NCBI GenBank assembly: GCA_030248225.1
Contig: JASANE010019328.1
Coordinates: 1-64,000 of the forward strand
DNA: 64,000 bases
Direction of reading: 5' to 3'
DNA from: Trileptium ribeirensis
Taxonomy: Eukaryota; Nematoda; Enoplea; Enoplida; Thoracostomopsidae
The notes under the pieces: generated by a model
What the model was told of the DNA's origin: nothing
The model's input: only the letters and a program-made list of their open reading frames with translations
Database searches by the model: none
Part shown: piece after piece, positions 1 to 11,639 of the stretch
How the letters are laid out: every line of letters begins with the position of its first letter
How positions within the stretch are numbered: the first letter of the stretch is position 1
Program-made: the position numbers and the translations under genes

Positions 1-240
1 TAGCCTCCCTGGGGGACCTCAGAAATCATACCCGATACTAGACACGTGCGCAACCCTTCGGGCGGGGTCCGAACACACCCCGTGAAGCGCGCCTGCGGCC
101 TGCTAAGCTGCGTAGCTTCTTGGGTCTGACCAAGAATAGGTTCAAAATTTAGTATTCACGGTCCACCCTTGAGGTTACGATAGCCGGGGTCGTATGGGCA
201 TGGTGTTAGGAAGTTGCGCCATGCAGCTGCGTCACCGGTT
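1..240. other. GC-rich patch, unidentified
   Basis: This block is clearly richer in G+C than the AT-rich DNA that follows it. I find no long reading frame, and a GGTTCAAA-like string near 140 is the only hint of a pol III B box. It could be the end of a transposable element cut by the window edge. I cannot name it. Confidence 0.25.
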
Positions 241-659
241 ATTACAAATATTTATGTCATCTCTGCTATTGATTTTTGATTTCATAACAGATTTCAACTG
301 ATATAGCGGCACGGATACCACTGCTAATTGTGCTGATTACTTATTTCTTTAATAATATAAACATTTAACGTTTATTTCGAACCGCTGTAGAACTTCAAGG
401 ACACCTGGGTGCATACCGAACATAACCGGAGTAATCGCCTTCAGAATGATAAGCAACAACCTAGACTGCAGACCTCAGGTAATCAGGAGCGGACAGCTAT
501 TCCCCAGATTCCAATAATATACTATTGGATAACGATACGGTACAAGAGCTCCTAGATAATACGGAAAACGTTAATATTTCACAAAATCTTAACACGATCG
601 GCGTTCGATGCTCCAGAGAAAGATAACGAATGTTTCGGGGCGGGGGATAGGGAGGATGG
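241..659. other. AT-rich DNA, no gene seen
   Basis: No convincing reading frame, splice-bounded exon or clear repeat was recognised here. Confidence 0.4.
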
Positions 660-980
660 TTGCCATCAGGGAAAGGTCAGCCGATCGCTGGGGAAAATCG
701 TCGGAGCTGGGACAACTTTTCGAAATTTTTTAATTTTTTTGACTAAATTTTTTCTTAATTTTTGCCAATTTTACCACAAATATTGCCAATTATTCCCCAA
801 TTTGTATTTACTTTTGCCCAATTTTGTTTCATTTTCTTTTCGATTTTTACCTGTTTTTCCAATTTTTGTGCATTCGTTCAATTTTTGCCATTTCTCCTCG
901 ATTTTTACCTATTTTGGCAACATTTTTCGCGCGCCCACGGTGAAGTGGCGGGGCCGGTTGGGGAGGGGAGAGCAGAGTGA
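660..980 (+). repeat. Degenerate T-rich TTTTGCCAA-type repeat
   Basis: A GC-rich leader ending in GGGACAACTTTT is followed by about 200 bases of degenerate units of the form AATTTTTGCC. A related stretch lies in the opposite orientation at about 62,410-62,590, again with GGGACTTAACATTTTT followed by TTTTGCCAATTTTCC. The two look like copies of one dispersed repeat. The frames open across it (739-1047) are low-complexity Phe/Pro/Ile runs and are not taken as genes. Confidence 0.5.
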
Positions 981-1407
981 AGGTGGCGAGCTTCAAGGGG
1001 GCTTCACACTACCTTCCAAGGAGAGTGGTTCATCGGCTACGCGCTGACAGCAGAATCCTGCAGTAAAAGAAATAATCCTCTCTCGTCGCCCAATGAACCA
1101 TTTACCTTAAGATTGTGCGGCAGGGCCGATTTTGTCACAGTCTGCCGCGACTCCAAAGCCATGCTTGGCTAGCCGCGATTAGCCAGTGTGACATTTTTGG
1201 GCCGAGCCAGACCCTACAAATATGTTAGCTAATAGTAAAGCGAGGCTGATAAATTATCAGAAAGGCCGAAATCGGCTCTGAAAGCCAGAAATAAATGACG
1301 ACAATAGAAAATCGCGAAAAAAATGGAAATTGGTCATACATATGGTCATATATTTGTGAAACATCTTTCCAGTTATATCATAAATTTCATGTATGAAAGA
1401 GTGTGTT
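981..1407. other. No gene seen
   Basis: Mixed composition. No reading frame or repeat that I can support. Confidence 0.35.
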
Positions 1408-1443
1408 CCTAGTAGCCTCTTTCATGTGAAAGAGGCTACTAGG
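1408..1443. repeat. 36-bp perfect palindrome (17-bp arms, 2-nt loop)
   Basis: The arm CCTAGTAGCCTCTTTCA is followed by TG and then its exact reverse complement. There are no mismatches in 17 pairs, which is unusual in this degenerate region and suggests recent origin or selection against change. Confidence 0.85.
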
Positions 1444-1770
1444 TTGGCATAAAAATGTTTAAACAAAAATATTGAAAATACGATATTTACGAATTTATTT
1501 TATGGGTATCTAAGATAACTTGAGTGCGCTTTGTCTCTAGTTTGTTTCACAGTGAAGCGTGGCTGTATGGGACATTGGCACAGTCAAGGCTGACTATCGG
1601 ATTTGTCCTGAGGTTACAGTGAGCTTTATAAAATGTCCACATAGTTATAGGCGGAGCCATGTGGGGCAAATTTACCCGTCTCGCCTGACTCTTATAAATA
1701 GCCATAATACGATATATATTGTAATTTTTATATTATGTAATATATTTATTAATATATTAATGACATTTCA

Positions 1771-2126
1771 AATTTTGGCAGCTGTCCAGCGCGGTAAGTT
1801 CAAGTTTGACAGCTGCCCAACGCGAGAATTTCAAATTTTGGCAGCTGCCCAACACGGTAAATTTATATTTTGGTGGTTCTCCAGTGCGGCAAAGTCAAAT
1901 TTTAGCAAAATACAAAATTTGGCGGCTGTCCAGTGGGAGAAATTAAAATTTTGGCAGCTGTCCAGCGAGGTGAATTAAAATTTTGACAGCTGTCCAGCGC
2001 GGCAAATTCAAATTTTGGCAGCTGTCCAACGCGGTTAATTTATACTTTGGAAGCTGTCCAGCGCGAGAAATTCAAATTTTAGCAAAATACAAAATATGGC
2101 AGTTGTCCAACCTGGAAATTCAAAAT
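1771..2126 (+). repeat. 31-32-bp minisatellite with CAGCTG in most units
   Basis: About ten units share the core TTTTGGCAGCTGTCCAGCGC. GCTG-core starts at 1781, 1812, 1844, 1875, 1925, 1957, 1989, 2021, 2053 and 2102 give a 31-32-bp period. Two units are 49-50 bp long because both carry a related insert (AGCAAAATACAAAAT). Most units contain the palindromic hexamer CAGCTG. The 139-codon frame across it is a product of the repeat, not a gene. Confidence 0.85.
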
Positions 2127-2909
2127 TTGGTAGGCACCCAAGCTTATCACTATACCTAATGCATCATATACGGTGAGCCCGGACTATACAGGAGAGATAT
2201 CTGAGTCTGAGCCCACTCTTGTGCAAAACCTGACAGTATAGCTAAGCTGCTATTTATGTCTTCATAGTTGGCTTCACTGTTGCAGGACTTCAATGTAATA
2301 GTGGCGCCGGACTGCTGAACAATGCTAAGTCAGCCAGCACTCAATTTAATGCAAATGCCCCATTGCCTGCATTTATGCGTCTTGCGTTAAAACTACTAAT
2401 CTTGCCTTTTTTAGGACTAGAGCTAAATATTTTCCCTGTAAATGATGCATAAGTGTTGTACGCGGGAAGGACAAACATTCAAATGACCCTTTTGTAACGA
2501 TAAACAATCGAACGCTAGGGTTTAGGAGGATTTCTGCACTCTTAACTTTTGGGAATTTCCGACTGTCGTTACGAATAGCAGTGAACTCTGATCCTTTAAT
2601 TCAACATGCGGCCTGAGTGAAATAGATGTCTCAATGATCGATCAGCAAACAACCAACGTACACTACAAATATGCCCTGAGAAATTATCAACAGATAAATA
2701 TTCCACAACGATAATAAAGCAATTCTGTTAAAATATCGCTAATGCGAGCAAAAGCTCATTACAAATACTCATCATCATGCCGCAGTGTCTCTATCTGTAT
2801 TCGTCACACAATAGTTTTATATCGCCTTAATGTCGACGAGCCGCGTGACTATCTACAATAATCGCCGGATAATAGGATGCTAAGATGCTGCATGCGTGAT
2901 CAATCGATA
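2127..2909. other. No gene seen
   Basis: About 780 bases without a supportable exon, RNA gene or repeat. Confidence 0.4.
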
Positions 2910-3960
2910 AGCAGAGGTGTCCACGTGCCGTAATACAAATGAGCTAAAACCCAAAATCTTTAATCTGCTAGCAAACAGAAGTAACCTGGGAATACCACCG
3001 CGACGCCCAAACCGTAATCTAAGACTGACTTACAATAACCACGAAGAAGTGTGCCAGCCAACGACCAACCAAACAATCTACGAATAACTAAAACGCAGCG
3101 CAATATCTAACGACTTGAAGGGTAGCGAACAACTGTCGTGTAGCGCAGACTGACGATTTCTGCAACTGTCAAACTAAAGTGAGGCCTCGAGCAAAGCGAG
3201 CGCTAGCTTAAATATTCTATCTAACAACTCAAATACCATCCTTAAATAAATTTAGAATTTAAGTAACATTTGAACAATTAATCCAAACACCAATATGTTA
3301 TTACTAGCAGCATGTTTTGGCTAAACCCATGAGATACCGCTATTCTATTTGATCTTGTTGATTTGTGCCAGAAATTAAAACACATTGTGAAGAAGTCTAA
3401 TACCAATGTCGAAAACTAGTTCCGAGATTAAGCGGTCCCTGCCTACCTTTTAGCAGAGGTGTCCACGTGCCGTAGTACAAATGAGCTAAAACCCAAAATT
3501 TTTAATCTGCTAGAAAACAGAAGTAACCTGGGAATACCACCGCGACGCCCAAACCACAATCTAAGACTGACTTACAATAACAACGAAGAAGTGTGCCAGC
3601 CAACGACCAACCAAACAATCTACGAATAACTAAAACGCAGCGCAATATCTAACGACTTGAAGGGTAGCGAACAACTGTCGTGTAGCGCAGACTGACGATT
3701 TCTGCAACTGTCAAACTAAAGTGAGGCCTCGAGCAAAGCGAGCGCTAGCTTAAATATTCTATCTAACAACTCAAATACCATCCTTAAATAAATTTAGAAT
3801 TTAAGTAACATTTGAACAATTAATCCAAACACCAATATGTTATTACTAGCAGCATGTTTTGGCTAAACCCATGAGATACCGCTATTCTATTTGATCTTGT
3901 TGATTTGTGCCAGAAATTAAAACACATTGTGAAGAAGTCTAATACCAATGTCGAAAACTA
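2910..3960 (+). repeat. Direct duplication of a 509-bp unit
   Basis: The segment 2910-3418 is repeated at 3452-3960, a period of 542 bp with a 33-bp spacer. Both begin AGCAGAGGTGTCCACGTGCC and end AATGTCGAAAACTA. I see only a handful of differences (for example TAATAC/TAGTAC and AACCGT/AACCAC), so the duplication is recent. Neither copy has a coding frame. It could be two solo LTRs or a piece of a larger satellite, but no LTR hallmarks support that. Confidence 0.9.
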
Positions 3961-6295
3961 TCCTCATGTGTCTCAAGTTATAATGGGCTAGATAAATTCA
4001 ACTAAAATGGGACTTTTATGAAATCACAACAATCCAAGATTTAATTTTCAAGGAGCTCTATGAACCAAGTCAAAACACTCTAAAAAGTTCGTCGAAATCA
4101 AAAGAATGAAGCATTATATTAAAATCAAACAAATCTCAAAACAGTTCAACGACATAGCACAAAGATGAGCAGATAACCAACGAAGAACAAATTTTCGACT
4201 GATATATGTGTAGACACATAAACGTTAACAACTACACATGTCGAAGAAGACACAGAGACATTGTAGAAAACGCCAAGTAGAATTGTGATAGGTGGTACTA
4301 AATATATACTCGTTAATGAAAGACGCGTTGCGGCAAAAAGTATAATATCAAAAAGGCAACAGATATATACAAGCCTATATTTTATTTACGTACTTTACTA
4401 CATTTTAATTAAAACGTCGAAATATATAGCAGTATAAATAGAGAGAGGCATATCGTAGGTGAGTGCGGCACCAACATATAAATACCGACTGAAAAAAGGT
4501 TCAACATTGTCAAGTAAAACATCACTAAGATGATCAATGGAGCAGTCTTATTTACAATAAGATAGCGTTCTTATGTACTAAATATGATTGACATATACCT
4601 ACTGAACCATATATGAAAATATATGCCGTTGATACATAAAACAAGGTTCCGGTAATTGACAAAATAAGAATGCGATATGAATACCTAAAATTTCCTAAAT
4701 TTAAATAAGATTTCGAAATAATTTCTTGAATCATAGGGCAAGGCTACGCAGAAATCTTTAATTAAGTAACGAGCGAAACGACGTAGCTTTGCTTATCTCG
4801 GCAACACTGTCGCAACAGCCTCATTATATAATATTATATAATTACATTATGTTTGTACGTAGCATGCACAGTCCGTAGTAATTGCAAATGGACCCATTAC
4901 ATAATCAACAGCATGAAAATATGGGCAGACACTACTAGATTTACTGGGACTAGCTGAACTGCACAGCTGAGTAACCGAATGCTATACTATGAAATTGCTG
5001 TGCCACAATTTCACAAGTATTTGTATAATTATAGGAACAACGTAGTACTATAATTTCCCAATATACTTCCACTAATGCACTATAAATGCGTGCAAGTATA
5101 TAATTTAATATGCAAAACCGCAAAAATTAGATAGATAAATAATCCTAAAACGAGAGTCTTTGAGTTGGGTAGAATTTTCAATAGGAAATTTTATCACGTA
5201 TAATTTTTTTAACCATGAACTGGCACAACGGCGTAATGAAAGTATATTTTTCATCTAACTGATTTTACTTTTGCCAACGTAAATCCGCAATCATACCATA
5301 GAATGGCTAATACATAGATTACATGATAATGTGCTTTCTTATTGATACATCCTTCAACTGTCCCTGGCATTCTCGGCATTACATAATCCAGAACAAGAAA
5401 ATTAAGGTAACTTCAAAATAATATCAGTAGACAACAGAATCAAATAAGAGCCTATTTAATTGTCACTATAAGGGCTAAAATTTTCGACTCGTTTCATTAT
5501 GAGTTATGTGAATGGTCAAGACACCCATTGCTGGTACTTCTCCTACGAAAAGAAACCCAATACGGTTTATCTTGTAACTTCACTAAACTCAAGTTGGAAA
5601 ACCTAACGCGTGTGTACTTACTGAATTCAAGGCGTTTTTTAAAGGATAAGCTATTCTGCAGCTTCTTTACTCAGCATAGCGGGAAGAAGACATACAATTT
5701 AACAATTTTAACCCAATAGTCTTGGGAACACTTCTTCATTACCGGCAACTAGTTTGCTTGCAATAATTAATATTGAACGATACAATCCCTGGCATCCGCT
5801 CCATATCGAACAAAAGTCGTCCTGCCAATAGACCGCACGCGAATAGCTATGGCTATGCAATTTAGCAATAGTGATCTCTTGAACGCAGTGACAAAAAACT
5901 GGTTTGATTTACCTCTAGGACTTGAACAGATGCAAAATTTCTAACTATACGCAAAGCGTAATATTACATACATTCGGAAACGTCTTGGAGTAAAACCCTA
6001 TTAGTGCAAAATCTGCACTCTGAGTAATAAGCTCCAAATGGTGTAGTTCGCAATACGCGCCTTATCTATTATTTAAAATGTTTTAAAGTGCATGATCTGG
6101 TGTAAATCACTATAAAAAGATACCCAAACCGCAAATAATAATCTGCGGGGAATGCTTCTAAAAAGTATCGCGAGCGATCTACAAAGACTGACTGTCCTTC
6201 ACTTGAGCCGACACCAGGGTTGCACTAATAAACTAATACTTACAGCCTCCCACTGGTAAGCAACCGAACCAACAGCATCACCAACGGCAAAAATA
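3961..6295. other. AT-rich intergenic DNA
   Basis: Only short chance frames. A TATAAAAA string near 6111 lies about 180 bases upstream of the candidate gene at 6296 and could be its core promoter, though the distance would require a long 5' UTR. Confidence 0.3.
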
Positions 6296-6702
6296 ATGCC
6301 ACCAAGGCTATTGATCGTTAAAATTAGCAAACCGCCGGACCGATATCGTTTTTGTCTGTATAAATTGTCGTTGACCAAAAGTTGCTGCGGAAACGAAGCG
6401 AATCGAACCTATTCACCACAGTTGCAACCAGAGCCACAAGCAAATTCGGGCGAATCTACGGTTCGCGTAAGTCCAGTAAGTTCGCTTCAAGAATGAAGCT
6501 TGAAAATAAAGACCAGTAGAACGAGTTGTCGGCGTCACTCGAAAAGTGACTAGTACCTTTTTGCGAACCGTAGAAGTACGCCCTTAATCGCTCCTTCGAA
6601 TTTGAACTGGATAACAATCAGCCGCTGTTTGCTCCCAACGAAAATGAACGACTCACACTCGTTGTTGGCAAAATAGACAACTATATATCTGAAAATATGT
6701 AG
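6296..6702 (+). CDS. Candidate two-exon gene, unknown 99-residue protein
   Basis: I do not recognise the product. Exon 1 (6296-6466) opens with ATG and gives 57 codons with balanced codon use, a CC pair near residue 31 and a Gln/Pro-rich stretch. It ends at a consensus donor, GTAAGT at 6467. A 107-nt intron follows. Exon 2 (6574-6702) encodes 42 residues including FEFELDNNQPLFAPNENERL and stops with TAG at 6700. Both splice sites are phase 0. The acceptor is a tandem TAGAAG (NAGNAG), so one Lys may be optional. The exon-1 end and the intron 3' end form a perfect 12-bp inverted repeat (6455-6466 with 6563-6574) that would bring the splice sites together. The small size and lack of a recognised domain leave room for a chance model. 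Confidence 0.4.
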
Positions 6703-9700
6703 TTTGTGCTAGAGCTATTAAGAAACTGATAATATAAGGTACTTTAAGACTGTTTGTCATTTTTTTAAGATAAATATACCGAGTTACTATATGTTTGAGT
6801 GCTCTCATCGGGGTATGTGACATTGAGCAAAACAAAGTTTTAAGGTATAGGACGCGCCCGTTTACAAACTATAGGTCTCAAATTTCCCCAAATAAGAAGT
6901 TCGAAAAAGCAGCTGTAACAATAAATTTTTTGTTTGTTACTCGGGTCACACAAAATATATTGTTGCCGATAGATTTTTTAATTGATCGCGTTGTCGAGAC
7001 ATCTGATAGCAAGCTTGGTGTTAGTACTTCTATAATAAATTCCAGTTTAGAACCTCACAAAAATAGGCATGCGTAGTGAACTCTGTTAGCTGGACACATA
7101 TCCATCTACTCTGACATTTTGTTTACTAAATCTTTCCAGCAGTTGCTGACAAAAAATGATTGAATAACCTAAGCTGGGCCTCAAAGTTTTTTAAAAAACC
7201 TATAAACCAAAGAAATTTCAAAGTTTTAATAGAGTTGCTTTTTCTGCCGACATCACCTATTAGTTTATAAAGTTTCTTACCCAGTAAACACTTTAGCATA
7301 GTTATCCCCGACCAGCAACAAGACGTCGTTATGTAAATGAGAGACTATAAAACGCTAAAAACATTTAATTCTAAAGGCACTGGTAGCGAAACTTTGACAT
7401 TTGGAATCTAATACATAGAGGGCTACAATGTTCTTTTAGGTTTTGAAGGCAGATAAAGTTGTAAGAGCGATGACATTTACGCGAGATATTTCCAAATAAA
7501 GGTTTCCATGATTTTCAAATTAGCTCTCAAACAGCTGTCACGTAATATTTTCTAGATTGACTTTGCATTATTACCGTTTGGCTTCTTTCAAGGGAAGTGA
7601 AGAACTCATGTAAAAGCCTCAGTACGGCTGAGCGCAAATTTGCGACACTAACTCTGTATTCACTTTTCGCAGGAATAACTTTTATGCCAGACAACAATAA
7701 GCATCGGTTTCCTGCTGATACAATTTAAGTATAAAGGGAGTACAAAACTGGTCTGTTTAGGAATTAGACCTTAAACGGTTCTAAAAATTTAAAATCTCTA
7801 ATATATGAAAACCAGACTCATACTAGAATATCCAGACTAGATTTTTGTATGCCAGCAAAAAATACTAAGTTCCTCGTCAAAACGGATTACTTCTAAAGAC
7901 TTATATCAAGCGCTTCCTATCCACATTTCAACTATCAACTAGTTACATTAAATATTTTTGTTAACAATCTCAGATTTCAGCGTATGTATGAGGTTCATGA
8001 ATTCGGAAATTTTTAAACCAACATTTATCAGGCTGTTGAAAGATTTATTTTTAAATTTAAAGAATTTCTTAATTTGAATATAGGATAATTCTTGAGCAAC
8101 AGTTCTTGTATTTCTTAATGTTAACTTTAATAACCTACATTATTTTAAAAATTTTACTAAAGTAGTTAAAAGTTTCAAACTTCACGAAGTACTTGTGTGA
8201 CCTTTTAGGAAGTAAATTAAATTAAACGTGCTAGGAATTTGCAGGTTAAATTTAAGTGTCTATTTCCTTTATTTCATCCGAGAGTTTATCATTATTGACA
8301 GTTGTACACCAGGCGCGTATTGATAGCGACGAAGGACGTTACTCCTGACGTGCAATAAGGTATACAAGTTAACGGAAAAACGAGCAGATAATAACGAACT
8401 ACAAATGCATGCCGCGTTCCAAGCTCAGTTAATCCAATTCCTTACAATCTATGAGCTAGTAGCAAGTCCGAACTTGTCTGGCAGCGTTTCGCATAAAGCG
8501 GTGGAGTTCACCAAACCATAACAATCCGATATCCATACAAACTGTACCGTATAAAAAATTTTTTTATGAATATTACATCCATATATATTTTTCACAGGAA
8601 ACCTACTTTGGCCGAAACATTTCAAGTCATAGAATTTTCATTCAAAAATATGTGGTATGAAATTTTACATTTAGAGAAGAAACGCAATTAGGTTGTGAAA
8701 ATCGATTGAAACATTCACATTGCTCTGGAGAAACTCGACGTAAAATCTGTAAGCTACCGTTATTCTTGTATTTTCGAACAGCTGCAAGATACATATTCTG
8801 ATTGAGAGTTTTTCCAGTCTTCCATGAGAAGTCTCTTGCTATGTAAACTTTATTGTGCAAGACAAGGCTCCTTGGAATTAACGTAGAAACGAACGGGTGC
8901 GGTGCGCATCGCCCGATTAGCAATAAATTAACTTACAGTTTGCAGCTGCCTGCCTTCTCAACACCGTAGATTACACAAATGCTGCAACCACGAAGATAAT
9001 ACTATGCAATATCCAAACGTGAAGCAGCAACATGCTATTGCTCTGGCACTAACACAACCAGCACTATCATTTCGACAGCCCAGGCACCGGAAATAAAGGA
9101 ACGTTGGCTAACGCTTTAGCTTGTTCTGCAGCGAAATAACTTGCTTTCTATCGCAGAGCAGTTGCAATTGTTATGACCCATCGATGGAATTTTCGAACAT
9201 TTCGCGACCTGTCAAATTTTCAATGTTAATAACCATATACTAATAAAATCAACAGAATCAAACTATAATATTAAAACAAAAAAAATTGCCGAAAACGAGC
9301 AGCACTTATAAAGTCATGACAACTAAGCAGGCTTTTAAATATTGATCTGTACGACAATCCCAAAAAGAAGTAATTATTCTATTCCAGAAAAGTCGTATTC
9401 TTCTGTATTTACAATGATCGCAGCTGCATTAAATGTCGTAAATGAAAAGAAAAAGAAAGTACGTGCAGTCGCACGCCGAGTGGCGCAGTAGATGGTCAAC
9501 TGGTCAGGTAATGTTCGCCATGAGAAATGTGTGAATTTACAAACGAAAGGGTTAAAAACCAAAAATAATATCGCAAAATCACATTGAGAGTATATATGAA
9601 CTTTCAAAGCAAATATATAAGGCAATTTGCACAACTGATAAGGCTGTTGTGTCGATAAGGTTTTCCGTTTCAGGCAGACTTTCGCGTTCAATGCGAAATT

Positions 9701-11639
9701 CTTTGGTGACTAATTTTCGCGATTAACCCCCGATTGTATAAAAAAGGGGATTAGGTAAAACAGAATGTTTCGAAGATTAGTATTGGTGACGTGTCTGGAA
9801 TTCTTTTAATCTCAAAAGGAGATGTTATAACCGCTAAAGCATCAAACTAAGTTTAAATGCTACAGTGGTTGTTCGTTGAATGTGGATCCCGGTAATTTTA
9901 CAGCATATCCACGAACACAGTTTGAAATTTCCCATAAAAAGTTAGGATTTCACGACCCACGGGAATCACGCGTTGCCATTATCACTTCAGCTTCCATAAT
10001 TTTTATATTATAGAATTTGTAATAATGCATAGTATCAAAGCTTTTTCAACAAAGCGATGGTAATTGAAAAATTCCTAATCTCTATGCAGTATGCCTTTAA
10101 GACGTATTTATTTATTATTGAGTGAACTTTGTGCGACTTTGCTCATAAAAGTGTATTAAAAAGTCAATCATAAGTCAATAGAAACTAAAAGTTTTACCTA
10201 ATTATATGTCAAATATAATAGGAGTAACGGTTACATTGCATTTTGAGGTTGAGGGCCCATGCAAAAAATCCTATACTCCAAATTTGACCTGCAATTAAGT
10301 GGATATTTTAATATCTCAATTCCCAAAAAAACGACGAATTTAACTTCAATATTTCATGCTCGGGTTAAATTAAGAAGCTTCAACAGCAAGCATTTATATG
10401 ATAAACAGCCTTCAATTATACCTACGTTGCGACCTGGCTTAATGCAGATTTTGTACAGCATTACTAATATAAAACTATGGTAACCCTGCGACTAAGATTT
10501 AAACCTAAGCAATAAACTTTCCGCGACGACCAACTAAGAATACATCGGGGGTTCAAGTCATGCCGTTAGCAGAAATAGAGCCCATACATTGCTGAAGACT
10601 AAACAGCCCACTAAATAGAACGAAGAGTAAATGTACCTGCCGCACAACGAACAAATAGATTCTCATAGTATATGGCGGCGTAAAATACAGATCTCAAGAA
10701 CACTCGCCGAAATGTCACCAGACCTCTCGACATTTAATTTTGCTCTGAAAGCCACACAGCCTAGCGAATCTAAAATTCTTAGAAGCCAGAACATTTGCTA
10801 ATTTTAATTACCGCCACTATCTGGCATATGCAAGATTTAAAAAAACAAATAAAACACCTAACAGCTTTACATCGGCGCTATAGAGTTTTATTATTTCTAC
10901 GCCAACCACTGCTACGCTTAAACAACATTGCAGCAAATTAGTAAAACAAAAATCTTTTCTAAGTATGCACCAGAAGCAACACATGGAATGTAGATATTTG
11001 CGGCCATGAACTCGGACTTCCTCAGACAAAAGAACCTTAGATATACGTACCCTTTAGTTTTCGTGATTTGGCCATTGCTTGACATAATTCGACGACAGCT
11101 GCGCAATTGTACGAGCACTAAAACGGATGCATGTGGTAGAATAACTTATGGGCTTGTCAACATTTTGTAGAAGGTATATTTACACGGAATTTACAGCTAC
11201 AGTATCTCAGGGACCACATGCATCACAAAAATACTACCCTAGCGACTCACTGACGCTGCAGTTTAAATGAAGAAGAATGGATAGAATAAATGAAAAAATT
11301 AAAATGAAGCTTTAAACGTGGACTGTACAAGGAGTGTGGCTGGTTCGACAGTTGGGCTGAAAAACTAAAATGTTCGAAATTCGATCGTAACACAAATGAA
11401 CACAATTTCCATCCCAGTTATGGTGCCAATGTGTACAACAAATAGGGATGGTGCACCAGATCCCAAAATATAAATTATTCATTTTTGAATATAACTTCGA
11501 TTATGACGAAGTCACCGCTAACCCAAGACGTGGTAGTGGGACTATTGATTCCCGATCACTTTATTTCCGTCTTGGTCTTGGTACGCATCCAAGTGCTAGT
11601 GTGTCTCATGCGTCAAAAAATGCAACTCGACTCATACAG
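6703..11639. other. Long AT-rich intergenic stretch
   Basis: Nearly 5 kb with only short unrelated frames on both strands. The longest are about 93 codons on - at 8642-8923 and about 105 codons on - at 9374-9691. Neither shows a recognisable domain or a convincing pair of splice sites. No repeat arrays were seen. Confidence 0.35.

Noticed and set aside
739..1047. 102-codon frame rich in Phe/Pro
   Set aside because: It is a low-complexity translation of a T-rich degenerate repeat.
1559..1978. 139-codon frame
   Set aside because: It runs into the 32-bp minisatellite and starts from a non-ATG codon; no domain.
8642..8923. 93-codon minus-strand frame as an exon
   Set aside because: Fair codon use but no domain, no ATG start and no clear splice partner.
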